Counted from the first letter of the stretch, positions 16,233 to 25,663 are shown. The stretch is DNA of 60,199 bases from Burkholderia sp. lig30 (GCF_000687455.2 NZ_JGVW01000118.1:1-60199), one strand, 5' to 3'. Numbers and translations are program-made. Notes: generated by a model from the sequence alone, not told the origin.

Positions 16233-18935
16233 TTATTGCCCGTTTTCGAGCAGGCCGAGCAGCAGCGCGCGGCGCACCGCGTGCTTGCGCGAACTGGCGT
16301 CGAGCTTGCCGAACAGGTTCTTCAGGTGCCACTTCACGGTTTCCTCGCCGACCGCCATCGCCACCGCGATTTCCTTGTTCGACAGGTTGCGGGCGAGCAG
16401 CTCGAGGATCGAGCGTTCCTTCGGGGTCAGCACGACGCTCGGCACCGCGCGCGGCCCGCCCGCGGTGCGGGGCGCGGGCGGCACGACGCGCGGCGGGGGC
16501 AGCGCGTGGCGCGGGTGGCCAGTGCCGGCGGCTTCCTCGTCGCTGACGCGCCGCGCCCAGTCGGCGACGGCCGGATGCGTGTCGGCGAGCGTGCGCGTGA
16601 GCTGGAACATGTCGGCGAGATTGATCGCCTCGACCAGCAGCGCGCGGCCGTTCCCGCCCGACTGCTCGAGCGCGAACGCCTTGAGCGCCATGATCTCGAT
16701 GCGCGCGCGCCCGACGCTCATCTCGCGGGCGAGCGCGGCGGCCTCGTCGAGCGTCGCGCACGCGTTGTCCCAGCGCCGCGCCGCGAGCGCGGCGCCGGCG
16801 TGCGCCATCGCCTGCAGCAGCACGACCGGCCGCCGCCACAGCGGGCCATGGCGGGGAAACTCGGCGGCCGCGATCGCGTCGATGCGCTCGACGAGCGCGT
16901 GACAGGTCGCCTCGCGGTAGCGCGCGGCATGAATCCGCACCTGCTCGGCGAGGCTCGCGATCGACAGGCGCGGCAGCCGGCGCGCGGCGCCGAGCGCGTC
17001 CATCGATTCGAGCAGGTCGATCGCGCGGTGCTCGGCGCCGCGCACGGCGGCGATCCGCGCGGCGGTGCGGTAGCCGAGCAGCACCGTGTCGGGGGTGCCC
17101 GCGTGTTCGAGCACGTCGAGCCGGTTCGCGAGCAGCGCGGCCGCGTGGTCGACGCGGTCGGCCTCGTACGCGAGCGCCGCGCACAGCGCCGCGAACATGC
17201 AGGTCAGCGGATGGCGGCGGCCGAGGTCGGCTTCGGCGCGCGCCAGCGCCGGCGCGAGCACGTCGTCGGCGAGCTGCAGCTGGCCTTCCCACAGATAGCT
17301 CAGGCCGACGATCAGCTCGCCCCAGCGCGCGACGTAGCCGAAGCCGGCCGCCGTTTCGCCGCGTGGCGCGGCGAGCTGGAAGCGCCGCGCCTGCGCCGGC
17401 TCGCCGACGATGATCGCGCGCGCCGACAGCCGGTTCGCGTGCATCTGCGCGAGCCACGACGTCGCGGGCGGCGTCATCTGCGCCCATGGCTCGAACAGCT
17501 CGATGAAACGGTCGATTTCGTCGGCGTAATACGCGGCCGCGCTCAGGATCAGCGCGCACTCGTAGCGCAGCGCGGTGTCGGTGTCGGGCGCCGCGAGGAT
17601 GCCGGCGATCTGGCGCTCCGCCTCGACGTGCCGCTCGCCGAGCGCGAGCGCCCACGCGGCGGCGACCCGCAGCTGGGGCAGCTTGTCGAGTTCCGCGTCG
17701 GGCAGGCGGTCGAGCCAGTCCAGCACGTCGTTGATGCGGCCCGCCTTGATCGCGTCGCCGAGGCAGCGCTGCGCGAGCGCGTACGCGGTCTCGACCTGGC
17801 CTGCCGCATACGCGTGCCGCGCGGCTTCCTCGATCATCCCCTGCGCGCTGAACCACTGCGCGGCGCGCGTGTGCAGGCCGTCGCGCACGGCGGCCGGCTG
17901 CGCGGCGAGCCGGTCGCGCAGCGCGTCGCGCACGAGCGGGTGCAGGCGGCACCACGCGCTGTCGTCCGACGCGATGAACAGCGGCGTGTCGCGCACCAGG
18001 CGGGCGAGGCGCGCGCTCGCGTCCGGCTCGTCCGTCAACGCTTCGCACAGCGACGGATGCAGCAGGTCCACGAGGCTGATGCGCGCGAGAAACGCGGTGT
18101 CGTCGCCGGACAGGTTGGCGAGCAGCAGATCGACGAGATGGTCGCGCAGCGCGCCGGAGCGCGCGGCGAGCGCCTCGACCGCCCGGCGCGGGTCGGCGGC
18201 GCTCGCCATCGCGGCCATCGCGAGCTGCAGCCCGAGCGGCCAGCCGTCGGTCAGCTCGAACAGGCGCGCACACGCGTCGGCGTCGACGCGCTGCGCGAAG
18301 CGCGCGGTGACGAGCGCGATCGTCTCGTCGAGCGTGAAGCGCAGCCATTCGGGGCCGACCAGCACGCATTGCCCGTACGCGAGCAGATCGGCGCCGGCGT
18401 GATCGAGCCCGCGTCGCGCGGCGACCACGATCCGCAGGTTCTGCGGCGCGTTGTGCAGCACGTAGGTCAGCGCGTCCATGCCGCCGGGGGGGAGCCGCTC
18501 GGCCTCGTCGACGATCAGGAGCGCATCGAGCGACAGCTGCGCGACTTCGGCGAGCCACGCGGTCACGCCTTCGAGCGCGCGCGCCGCGTCCATCGCGCCG
18601 CCCGCCAGCAGGCGGCCGAAGCCGGGCCGCGCGCAGCCGGTGCGGACCGCCTGGACGAGCCCTTGCAGCAGCCGCTGCGCGTCGTCGCGCTCGTCCGCCG
18701 ACAGCCAGACGACCGCGTGGCCTTGCGCCAGATACTCGCGGCGCCATTGCGCGAGCAGCGACGTCTTGCCGTAGCCGGCCGGCGCCTGCACGAGCGTGAC
18801 CTGGCGGTCGCGGAACTGCGCGTCGCCCGCGCCCAGCCGGGCACGGGCGAGGAGTTGCGCGGACACGCGCGGCGCGATCGTCTTGAGCACGAGCTCGGTG
18901 GGGGGCGTGTCGGCGCGAGTCGGTATGGTGGCCAT
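16233..18935 (-). CDS. LuxR-type regulator with a MalT-like STAND ATPase domain
   Basis: 900 residues. An N-terminal NTPase has Walker A QAPAGYGKTSLLAQWRR (about residue 50) and a Walker B-like ALLIVDEAERLP. A helical arm and long TPR-like middle follow (residues about 400-800). A C-terminal LuxR helix-turn-helix reads LTPKERSILELLARNLSNKE and then VGEETVKWHLKNLFGKLDAS. Such MalT-like proteins oligomerise with ATP on binding an inducer and activate transcription. The ATG at 18935 is chosen because the domain begins shortly after; an upstream GTG frame adds about 30 unrelated residues. It diverges from the Usp-led cluster and precedes the ligase-porin pair, so either could be its target. Confidence 0.9.
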   Translation of the reverse strand: MATIPTRADTPPTELVLKTIAPRVSAQLLARARLGAGDAQFRDRQVTLVQAPAGYGKTSLLAQWRREYLAQGHAVVWLSADERDDAQRLLQGLVQAVRTGCARPGFGRLLAGGAMDAARALEGVTAWLAEVAQLSLDALLIVDEAERLPPGGMDALTYVLHNAPQNLRIVVAARRGLDHAGADLLAYGQCVLVGPEWLRFTLDETIALVTARFAQRVDADACARLFELTDGWPLGLQLAMAAMASAADPRRAVEALAARSGALRDHLVDLLLANLSGDDTAFLARISLVDLLHPSLCEALTDEPDASARLARLVRDTPLFIASDDSAWCRLHPLVRDALRDRLAAQPAAVRDGLHTRAAQWFSAQGMIEEAARHAYAAGQVETAYALAQRCLGDAIKAGRINDVLDWLDRLPDAELDKLPQLRVAAAWALALGERHVEAERQIAGILAAPDTDTALRYECALILSAAAYYADEIDRFIELFEPWAQMTPPATSWLAQMHANRLSARAIIVGEPAQARRFQLAAPRGETAAGFGYVARWGELIVGLSYLWEGQLQLADDVLAPALARAEADLGRRHPLTCMFAALCAALAYEADRVDHAAALLANRLDVLEHAGTPDTVLLGYRTAARIAAVRGAEHRAIDLLESMDALGAARRLPRLSIASLAEQVRIHAARYREATCHALVERIDAIAAAEFPRHGPLWRRPVVLLQAMAHAGAALAARRWDNACATLDEAAALAREMSVGRARIEIMALKAFALEQSGGNGRALLVEAINLADMFQLTRTLADTHPAVADWARRVSDEEAAGTGHPRHALPPPRVVPPAPRTAGGPRAVPSVVLTPKERSILELLARNLSNKEIAVAMAVGEETVKWHLKNLFGKLDASSRKHAVRRALLLGLLENGQ

Positions 18936-19109
18936 TGGGGGGGAAGAGGTCGGAATCCCGGCGGTGCCGTGCGGGCCAGCGTCCGGTGCGGATCGTGGCG
19001 CAAGGATCGGACGAACCCCCACCACGCGTCAACCCCCCCGCGCCGAGTGGGGTTTCGCGCTCGCCGTATCACTAGCATTGGACTCGACGAATCACACGAG
19101 GAGCGCCCC

Positions 19110-19160
19110 ATGACGACTGCGAATTCCGGTACTGGCGCGAACGCGCCGCTGGGCAGGTGA
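19110..19160 (+). CDS. 16-codon leader ORF upstream of the Usp gene
   Basis: A short frame (MTTANSGTGANAPLGR then stop) has a good CGAGGAG ribosome-binding site six bases upstream and ends nine bases before the next ATG. Its last bases, AGGTGA, could also serve as the ribosome-binding site of the Usp-domain gene. It may be a leader peptide that couples translation, or a short pseudogene start; no similarity was recognised. Confidence 0.35.
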   Translation: MTTANSGTGANAPLGR

Positions 19161-19168
19161 GCGTCGCC

Positions 19169-20056
19169 ATGTATCGACATCTGCTCGTCACCGTCGACGA
19201 CACCCCCGGCGGCATCGACGCGGTCGGCCATGCGCTCGAGCTGGCCCGTTCGCTCGGCGCACGCGTCACGTTCGTGCTTTCCGGCGACGCGTCCCACCGG
19301 TATTTACCCGAAGCGCAGGCGTCGGAGCACGGTGCGAAAGTGGAAGCGGCGGCCCGTGCGCAGGGCGTGTCGTACGCGATTGCGTCCGGAAGCAGCGCAT
19401 CGCTTGCCGACACGGCGCGTGAACTGGGCTGCGACCTGATCTGCGTGGCCGCGCAAGCAGCCGGCGCGGCGCGCGAAGGCCGCGGGCTCGACGCGAGCGC
19501 GGTGCCGGTGCTGGTGTGTCCGGCGTCGGAAGCGTCCGCCGCGGGGCGCGCAATCACGCGCTGTCTCGACGCGCACCGCGCGGTGACGGGCGTCCTGCAT
19601 GCGCTGCTGCGGCACGGCACCGCGCGCGGCACGCCGGCCGGCGACGCCGGCGTACTGCGCCGCGTGCTCGCGGATCTGGCCGGGCTGCAGGCGCTGCGCC
19701 GTGAAGACGGCCCCGAGCCGTCGCTGTTCGCGATGCTGCGCGTGCGGACCGAAACCGTCGACGCCGAGCTGGACGAACTCGACCGCCAGCAGCGCCGCGA
19801 CACGCATGCGCTCGACGAACTGGCGCGCATGACGCAACAGACGATGCCGTCCGCCGGGTTCGATGCCGCGCTCGCGGCCTATGCACGCGGCGTGTTCGAG
19901 CAGATGGGACGGGAAGAGGGCGTGATATTTCCGGCGGCGCGCCGTTATCTGAGCGAAGCCGACTGGATCGAACTTGAGAGCAAGGCCGAGGAGGGCGCGG
20001 ACGCGCCGCTTCCGGCCACGGATGAACCCGAGGGCGCGCCGCGCGCGTCCGACTGA
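19169..20056 (+). CDS. Universal stress protein domain fused to a hemerythrin-like HHE domain
   Basis: 295 residues. Residues 1-120 have the UspA fold: MYRHLLVTVDDTPGGIDAVG, then VLSGDASHRY and CDLICVAAQAAGA. Residues about 135-270 form a four-helix His/Glu-rich domain: ITRCLDAHRAVTGVLHALLR (HxxxH-type first helix), then QQRRDTHALDEL and REEGVIFPAARRYLSEADW (ExxxxFPxxxxxL, the usual last helix of HHE proteins). Hemerythrin-like domains bind a di-iron centre and sense or carry O2, NO or iron. The fusion hints at a redox or respiratory-stress role. An alternative GTG lies four codons upstream. Confidence 0.8.
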   Translation: MYRHLLVTVDDTPGGIDAVGHALELARSLGARVTFVLSGDASHRYLPEAQASEHGAKVEAAARAQGVSYAIASGSSASLADTARELGCDLICVAAQAAGAAREGRGLDASAVPVLVCPASEASAAGRAITRCLDAHRAVTGVLHALLRHGTARGTPAGDAGVLRRVLADLAGLQALRREDGPEPSLFAMLRVRTETVDAELDELDRQQRRDTHALDELARMTQQTMPSAGFDAALAAYARGVFEQMGREEGVIFPAARRYLSEADWIELESKAEEGADAPLPATDEPEGAPRASD

Positions 20057-20074
20057 CAAGCAACGGAGAACACG

Positions 20075-21049
20075 ATGGCACATGCAGTGCGATTCTACGA
20101 AACCGGCGGCCCGGATGTGCTGCGCTGGGAAACGGTCGAGGTCGGCGAGCCCGGCCCGGGCGAGGTGCGCGTCAGGCACGCGGCGGTCGGCCTCAACTTC
20201 GCGGACATCTACTTCCGCACCGGCCTGTATCCGGCGAAGCTGCCGTCCGGCATCGGCATGGAAGGCGCGGGTACCGTCGAAGCGGTCGGCGACGGCGTGA
20301 CGGGGTTCGCGGTCGGCGACCGCGTGACCTATACCGGCAGCCCGCTCGGCGCGTACAGCACCGAGCGCGTGATGCCGGCCGCGTGCCTGATCAAGCTGCC
20401 CGACGCGATCGGCTTCGACACGGCCGCCGCGATGACGATGCGCGGCCTGACCTCCGCTTACCTGATGCGCCGCATCTACCCATGGAAGGCGGGCGACACG
20501 TTCCTGCTGCATGCGGCGGCGGGCGGCGTCGGGCTGATCGTCAGCCAGTGGGCGAAGCTGCTCGGGCTGAACGTGATCGGCACGGTGTCCAGCGAGGAGA
20601 AGGCGGAAATCGCCCGCGCGCACGGCTGCGATCACATCATCTACTACCGCCGCGAGGATGTCGCCGCGCGGGTGCGCGAGCTGACGGGCGGCGTCGGCGT
20701 GCCGGTGGTGATCGACAGCATCGGCAAGGACACCTTCAACGCGTCGCTCGATTCGCTGAAGCGCCGCGGCCTGCTGGTCGGCGTCGGCACGGCGTCCGGC
20801 GCGTTCCCGCCGATCGACGCGATGCAGCTCGCGATCAAGGGCTCGCTGTTCTTCACGCGCCCGGCGCTCGCCGACTACATCGCCGATCCGGCCGAGCGGG
20901 CGGAGCTGGCGGGCGAGCTGTTCGGCCACGTCGCGGCCGGCCGCATCAGGATCGAGATCAACCAGCGCTACGCACTCGAGGACGCAGTGCGCGCGCATCG
21001 CGATCTGGAGGCGGGCAAGACCACCGGTTCATCGGTTTTCGACGTTTGA
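20075..21049 (+). CDS. Zinc-independent NADPH:quinone oxidoreductase
   Basis: 324 residues of the QOR branch of the medium-chain dehydrogenase/reductase superfamily. GLNFADIYFRTGLYP near residue 40 and GMEGAGTVEAVGDGV follow the pattern, zinc-ligand cysteines are absent, and the nucleotide loop is LLHAAAGGVGLIVSQWAKLL (about residue 145). It reduces quinones or enones one electron pair at a time with NADPH. It follows the Usp-HHE gene by 18 bases with its own AACGGAGAAC ribosome-binding site, and precedes the dioxygenase by ten bases. Confidence 0.92.
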   Translation: MAHAVRFYETGGPDVLRWETVEVGEPGPGEVRVRHAAVGLNFADIYFRTGLYPAKLPSGIGMEGAGTVEAVGDGVTGFAVGDRVTYTGSPLGAYSTERVMPAACLIKLPDAIGFDTAAAMTMRGLTSAYLMRRIYPWKAGDTFLLHAAAGGVGLIVSQWAKLLGLNVIGTVSSEEKAEIARAHGCDHIIYYRREDVAARVRELTGGVGVPVVIDSIGKDTFNASLDSLKRRGLLVGVGTASGAFPPIDAMQLAIKGSLFFTRPALADYIADPAERAELAGELFGHVAAGRIRIEINQRYALEDAVRAHRDLEAGKTTGSSVFDV

Positions 21050-21059
21050 GGAGGCAGCC

Positions 21060-21908
21060 ATGCGAGTCGAACAACTGACCTGCGCGATCGGCGCGGAACT
21101 GTCGGGCCTGAACCTGGCCGACGCGGTACACGACGACGGCCTGTTCGCGGAGATCCGCGCGCTGCTGCTCAGGCACCGCGTGCTGTTCCTGCGCGACCAG
21201 ACCATCACGCGCGCCGAGCACGTCGCGTTCGCGCGGCGCTTCGGCGAGCTGGAGGATCATCCGGTCGCCGGCAGCGATCCGGAGCATCCCGGCCTCGTGC
21301 GGATCTACAAGTCGGCCGACCAGCCGAACGACCGTTACGAGAACGCGTGGCACACCGACGCGACCTGGCGCGCCGCGCCGCCGCTCGGCTGCGTGCTGCG
21401 CTGCGTCGAATGCCCACCGGTGGGCGGCGACACGATGTGGGCGAACATGGCGCTCGCCTACGAGAACCTGCCCGCGCACGTGAAGGCGCAGATCGAAGGC
21501 TTGCGCGCGCGCCACAGCATCGAGGCGAGCTTCGGCGCGGCGATGCCGATCGACAAGCGCCTCGCGCTGAAGGCGCAGTATCCGGACGCCGAGCATCCGG
21601 TCGTGCGCACGCATCCCGAGACCGGCGAGAAGGTGCTGTTCGTCAACGCGTTCACGACGCACTTCACCAACTATCACACGCCGGAGCGGGTGCGCGTCGG
21701 ACAGGACGCGAATCCGGGCGCGGGCCTGCTGCTCAACTATCTGGTGAGCCAGGCCTATATCCCCGAATACCAGGTGCGCTGGCGCTGGAGCAGGAACGCC
21801 ATCGCGATCTGGGACAACCGCAGCACTCAGCACTACGCAGTGATGGACTATCCGCCTTGCGAACGCAAGATGGAACGCGCCGGGATCATCGGCGACGTGC
21901 CGTTCTGA
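21060..21908 (+). CDS. TauD/TfdA-type Fe(II)/2-oxoglutarate dioxygenase
   Basis: 282 residues. The facial-triad ligands are visible as NAWHTDATW (H98, D100) and the distal His in NRSTQHYAVMDY (H258); the 2-oxoglutarate-binding Arg follows in PPCERKMERAG. PPVGGDTMWANMALAYENLP is the standard TauD block. Members hydroxylate sulfonates, aryloxyacetates, carnitine precursors or related acids, and the substrate cannot be read here. It sits between a quinone oxidoreductase and a beta-keto acid cleavage enzyme, so it probably oxidises an intermediate of the same catabolic route. Confidence 0.92.
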   Translation: MRVEQLTCAIGAELSGLNLADAVHDDGLFAEIRALLLRHRVLFLRDQTITRAEHVAFARRFGELEDHPVAGSDPEHPGLVRIYKSADQPNDRYENAWHTDATWRAAPPLGCVLRCVECPPVGGDTMWANMALAYENLPAHVKAQIEGLRARHSIEASFGAAMPIDKRLALKAQYPDAEHPVVRTHPETGEKVLFVNAFTTHFTNYHTPERVRVGQDANPGAGLLLNYLVSQAYIPEYQVRWRWSRNAIAIWDNRSTQHYAVMDYPPCERKMERAGIIGDVPF

Positions 21909-21982
21909 TTTTCATCGCATCACACGAGACGACACGCCACGCAACGATGCGGCGTGCGCCACGATTCCATCTGGAGGAAGAC

Positions 21983-23038
21983 ATGCAATTTCTTGACGAT
22001 TCGCTGCACCCCGAGAACCAGGACAAGGTAGTCATCACGGTCGCGCCGTATGGGCCGGAATGGATGCCGGCCGACTTTCCGGAAGACATTCCGGTGACGA
22101 TGGACGAGCAGGTGCAGAAGGCCGTCGACTGCTACAACGCGGGCGCGACGGTGCTGCACGTGCACGTGCGCGAACTGGACGGCAAGGGCAGCAAGCGCCT
22201 GTCGAAGTTCAACGAGCTGCTCGCCGGGCTGCGCGAGGCGGTGCCCGACATGATCCTGCAGGTCGGCGGCTCGATCTCGTTCGCGCCGGAAGGCGACGGC
22301 GCCGAGGCCAAGTGGCTGTCCGACGACACCCGCCACATGCTCGCCGAACTGACCCCGAAGCCCGACCAGGTCACGATCGCGATCAACACGGTGCAGATGA
22401 ACATCACCGAGCTGATGAACCGCGCCGAAGTCGCCGACACGTCGCTCAACGACGCCGCGTACTGGGAAGCGTATCGCGAGATGACCGTGCCGGCCGGCCC
22501 GGGCTGGGTCGAGGAGCACCTGAAGCGCCTGCAGGCGGCGAACATCCAGCCACATTTCCAGCTGACCGGCATGCATGCGCTGGAGACGCTCGAACGTCTG
22601 GTCCGCCGCGGCGTCTACCGTGGCCCGCTGAACGTCACGTGGGTCGGCATCGGCGGCGGCTTCGACGGCCCGAGCCCGTACAACTTCATGGAATTCATCC
22701 GCCGCTGCCCGGACGGCTCGTGCATCACGCTCGAATCGCTGATGAAGAACGTGCTGCCGATCAACACGATGGCGATGGCGATGGGCCTGCATCCGCGCTG
22801 CGGGATCGAGGACACGCTCATCGACCAGAAGGGCAACCGGATGACGTCGGTGCAGCAGGTCGAGCAACTCGCGCGGATCGCACGCGAGCTGGGCCGCGAG
22901 GTCGCGACCGGCAAGGAGGCCAAGGCGATCTACCGGATCGGCGTACAGTACGACAGCGTCGACGAGACGCTCGCGCAGCTCGGCATGACGCCGAACCGCC
23001 GGCCGGGCCAGGTGAACGTGCCGCTGCGGGCCGCCTGA
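21983..23038 (+). CDS. Beta-keto acid cleavage enzyme (BKACE, DUF849 family)
   Basis: 351 residues. VVITVAPYGPEW, the metal-binding pair in TVLHVHVREL (H59, H61), QVGGSISFAPEG and GMHALETLERLVRRGVYRGP match the BKACE TIM-barrel. These Zn enzymes condense a beta-keto acid with acetyl-CoA to yield acetoacetate plus a new acyl-CoA, as in lysine fermentation (Kce) and carnitine breakdown. Strong CTGGAGGAAG ribosome-binding site. The neighbouring TauD-type dioxygenase and MFS transporter suggest it acts in catabolism of an imported acid; which one is unknown. The sequence departs from the common Kce pattern around residues 20-40, so it may be a separate subgroup. Confidence 0.85.
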   Translation: MQFLDDSLHPENQDKVVITVAPYGPEWMPADFPEDIPVTMDEQVQKAVDCYNAGATVLHVHVRELDGKGSKRLSKFNELLAGLREAVPDMILQVGGSISFAPEGDGAEAKWLSDDTRHMLAELTPKPDQVTIAINTVQMNITELMNRAEVADTSLNDAAYWEAYREMTVPAGPGWVEEHLKRLQAANIQPHFQLTGMHALETLERLVRRGVYRGPLNVTWVGIGGGFDGPSPYNFMEFIRRCPDGSCITLESLMKNVLPINTMAMAMGLHPRCGIEDTLIDQKGNRMTSVQQVEQLARIARELGREVATGKEAKAIYRIGVQYDSVDETLAQLGMTPNRRPGQVNVPLRAA

Positions 23039-23183
23039 CGCTTTGCGCAACCGGGCGGCGGCCCTGACCGGCCGCCGCCCGCCGATCGAACACTCCGTGG
23101 CGCATCCACGACCCCGGCAAACGGGGCGGGATAACCCGGCGGCGTCGAAGAACGCCGTCGCGCCAGTGACTGGAGGAGACACC

Positions 23184-24503
23184 ATGCTCATTCACCATGC
23201 CGAGCCGACGATGGCCGACATGCCCGCCGAGCGCAGCCGCGCGTCCACGTTCGCGTGGGTCGTGTTCGGGCTGACCGTCGGCCTGCTGTTGTCCGATTAC
23301 ATGTCGCGGCAAGTGCTCAATGCCGTGTTTCCGCTGCTCAAGCACGCGTGGGCGTTGTCCGACACCCAGCTCGGCTCGCTGAGCGGCGTCGTCGCGCTGC
23401 TGGTCGGCGTGCTGACCTTCCCGCTGTCGGTGATCGCCGACCGCTTCGGCCGCGTGCGCAGCATCGTGCTGATGGCCGCGCTATGGAGTCTCGCGACGCT
23501 CGGCTGCGCGCTGTCAACCAACTACACCGAAATGCTCGTGTCGCGCGGGCTGGTCGGTCTCGGCGAGGCGGCGTACGGCAGCGTCGGCGTCGCGCTGATC
23601 CTCAGCATCTTTCCGTCGCACTTGCGCGCGACGCTCACCGGCGCGTTCATGGCGGGCGGCGCCTTCGGCTCCGTGTTCGGCATGGCGCTCGGCGGCGTGG
23701 TCGGCGCGCACCTCGGCTGGCGCTGGGCGTTCGGCGTGATGGCCGTGTTCGGGATGGTGCTGCTGGTCGCATACCGCACCGTCGTCACCGAGGCGCGGCT
23801 GGCGGCTTACCGTCCGGACGTGTGCCGGCGCACGCCGCGCGGCGTGCGCGGCAGCCTGCGCGTGCTGATGACGGGCCTGTTCTCGTCGCGCTCGGTGATC
23901 TGCGCGTACGTCGGCAGCGGCCTGCACCTGTTCGTGCCCGGCGCGATGTTCGCGTGGCTGCCGAGCTACCTGAACCGCTACTACGCGATGACGCCAGACC
24001 GCGCGGCGGTCTCGGCGGCCGGCTTCGTGCTGTTGAGCGGCATCGGCATGGTCGTGTGCGGGATCGTCACCGACCGGGTCGCGAAGGCGGACGCGTCGCG
24101 CAAGTGGCTCACCGCGATCGCGTATTGCCTGCTCGCGTTCACCAGCCTCGCGCTCGCGTTCCGCCTGCCGCCGGGGCCGCTGCAGCTCGCGCTGATCGGG
24201 GTCGGGATGCTGGTCGGCGCGGGCGCGTCCGGCCCGTCCGGCGCGATGGTCGCGAACCTGACGCCCGCGGCGATCCATGCGTCGGCATTCGCGACGCTGA
24301 CGCTCGCGAACAACCTGCTCGGCATGGCGCCGGGGCCGCTCATGACTGGCTGGATCGCCGATCACGTCGGGCTCGTCGGCGCGCTGCGATGGATCCCCGT
24401 CGTGCCGCTCGCCGCCGCGCTGACGTTCGTGCTCGGGCGCGCGAGCTACCGCGCCGATCTCGCGCGCCTCGACGCGCTGCGGCGCGCGCCCACTCATTCC
24501 TGA
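23184..24503 (+). CDS. MFS transporter, organic-anion:cation symporter-like
   Basis: 439 residues with about twelve membrane helices. LLLSDYMSRQVLNAVFPLLK near residue 35 and the cytoplasmic loop VIADRFGRVRSIVLMAALWS are the MFS signatures of the ACS/spinster-like group that carry organic acids. It follows the BKACE gene by 145 bases with a TGGAGGAGA ribosome-binding site and precedes a hydrolase by 17 bases, so it is probably the uptake system for the substrate of this cluster. Confidence 0.9.
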   Translation: MLIHHAEPTMADMPAERSRASTFAWVVFGLTVGLLLSDYMSRQVLNAVFPLLKHAWALSDTQLGSLSGVVALLVGVLTFPLSVIADRFGRVRSIVLMAALWSLATLGCALSTNYTEMLVSRGLVGLGEAAYGSVGVALILSIFPSHLRATLTGAFMAGGAFGSVFGMALGGVVGAHLGWRWAFGVMAVFGMVLLVAYRTVVTEARLAAYRPDVCRRTPRGVRGSLRVLMTGLFSSRSVICAYVGSGLHLFVPGAMFAWLPSYLNRYYAMTPDRAAVSAAGFVLLSGIGMVVCGIVTDRVAKADASRKWLTAIAYCLLAFTSLALAFRLPPGPLQLALIGVGMLVGAGASGPSGAMVANLTPAAIHASAFATLTLANNLLGMAPGPLMTGWIADHVGLVGALRWIPVVPLAAALTFVLGRASYRADLARLDALRRAPTHS

Positions 24504-24520
24504 CCCTTGCTGGAGACTGC

Positions 24521-25096
24521 ATGACCCACGCGAATCCACCCACCCTCCTGATCGTGCCCGGCTTGCGCGATCACGTCGAAGACCACTGGCAGACGCATCT
24601 CGAACGGCGCTGGCCCGGTGCGCGCTCGGTGGCGCCGCTGGAGCACGACAAGCTGAGCCGCGACGCGCGCGTCGCGGCGCTCGACGCGGCGCTCGCAGAG
24701 ATCGACGGGCCGGTGATCCTCGCCGCGCACAGCGCCGGCGTGATGATCACGGTCCACTGGGCGCAACAGGCGACGCGCCCGATTCACGGCGCGCTGCTCG
24801 CGGCGCCAGCGGACCTCGAACGGCCGATGCCGGCCGGCTACCCGGCGCTCGACGCGTTGCAGGCGCACGGCTGGACGCCGGTTCCGCGTAGGCGGCTGCC
24901 GTTCCCGAGCATCGTGGCCGCGAGCCGCAACGATCCGCTCGGCGATTACGCGCGCATCGAGGCGTTCGCCGCCGACTGGGGCAGCCGCGTCGTCGATCTG
25001 GGGGAGGTCGGGCATCTGAACCCGGCGTCCGGCTTCGGCAACTGGCCGGGCGCCGACGCGCTGATCGCGCAGCTTCAGGGGCAGGTCGCGCAGTAG
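24521..25096 (+). CDS. Alpha/beta hydrolase of the RBBP9/YdeN family
   Basis: 191 residues. TLLIVPGLRDHVEDHWQTHL is the N-terminal RBBP9/YdeN block. The nucleophile Ser lies in ILAAHSAGVMITVHWA (about residue 71), the Asp in ASRNDPLGDYARI and the His in EVGHLNPASGFG. It is a small serine hydrolase without a lid; relatives hydrolyse short esters. It ends the plus-strand cluster and may release the imported substrate. Confidence 0.9.
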   Translation: MTHANPPTLLIVPGLRDHVEDHWQTHLERRWPGARSVAPLEHDKLSRDARVAALDAALAEIDGPVILAAHSAGVMITVHWAQQATRPIHGALLAAPADLERPMPAGYPALDALQAHGWTPVPRRRLPFPSIVAASRNDPLGDYARIEAFAADWGSRVVDLGEVGHLNPASGFGNWPGADALIAQLQGQVAQ

Positions 25097-25184
25097 AGTT
25101 GGCGTGCGCCGGCTGTCGAAAAAACGGGGCCGCGTGGCATAATCTCGCCGCCTTCGATTTCCGCCGGCGTCGCCGCGTGGCTCC

Positions 25185-25568
25185 ATGAACCGTTTCCATC
25201 AGAAGATTGCAAGCCTGCTCGGATTGCTCGCGATCCTGATGGCGACGTTCGCCCCGACGATTTCGCATACGCTCGCGGCGCGCGCCGCGAGCGATGATTT
25301 CGCGCCGGTGCTCTGTTCGCTGCACGGCGCTCCCGACGGCGGCGCGCAGGACGACGCCGATCCGCATTCGCTCGCCGCACACTGGCACGCGTGCGGCTAT
25401 TGCAGCCTGCTCGCGCACGCGCCGGTGCTGCCGGTGTCCGCCGTGGTGCTCGCGATCGCCGCGGCGGCCGTCGAACAGCAGGCGGCCGTCCGCTTCGAGA
25501 CGCTGCGCCGCGTCTTTGTCCATACCGCGGCCCAGCCGCGCGCCCCACCGGTCCGTTTCCTGATTTGA
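25185..25568 (+). CDS. DUF2946 family protein
   Basis: 127 residues with an N-terminal signal or anchor (LLGLLAILMATFAPTISHTL), a short Cys/His segment and a conserved HWHACGYCSLLAHAPVLPV followed by a second hydrophobic stretch. The HxCxYC-type motif is the DUF2946 hallmark, and such genes sit next to copper-handling genes. A role as a small copper-binding envelope protein is plausible but unproven. It is the first of three co-directional envelope genes ending with CopC. Confidence 0.8.
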   Translation: MNRFHQKIASLLGLLAILMATFAPTISHTLAARAASDDFAPVLCSLHGAPDGGAQDDADPHSLAAHWHACGYCSLLAHAPVLPVSAVVLAIAAAAVEQQAAVRFETLRRVFVHTAAQPRAPPVRFLI

Positions 25569-25663
25569 GGCTCATGTTCCGCGATGCCGCTTCGGCGTCG
25601 CGGGTTGGCGCGCGCACGCGCGCGCAACGTGGCTCGGCCACGCCCCGATCCAGGATTCACCCG

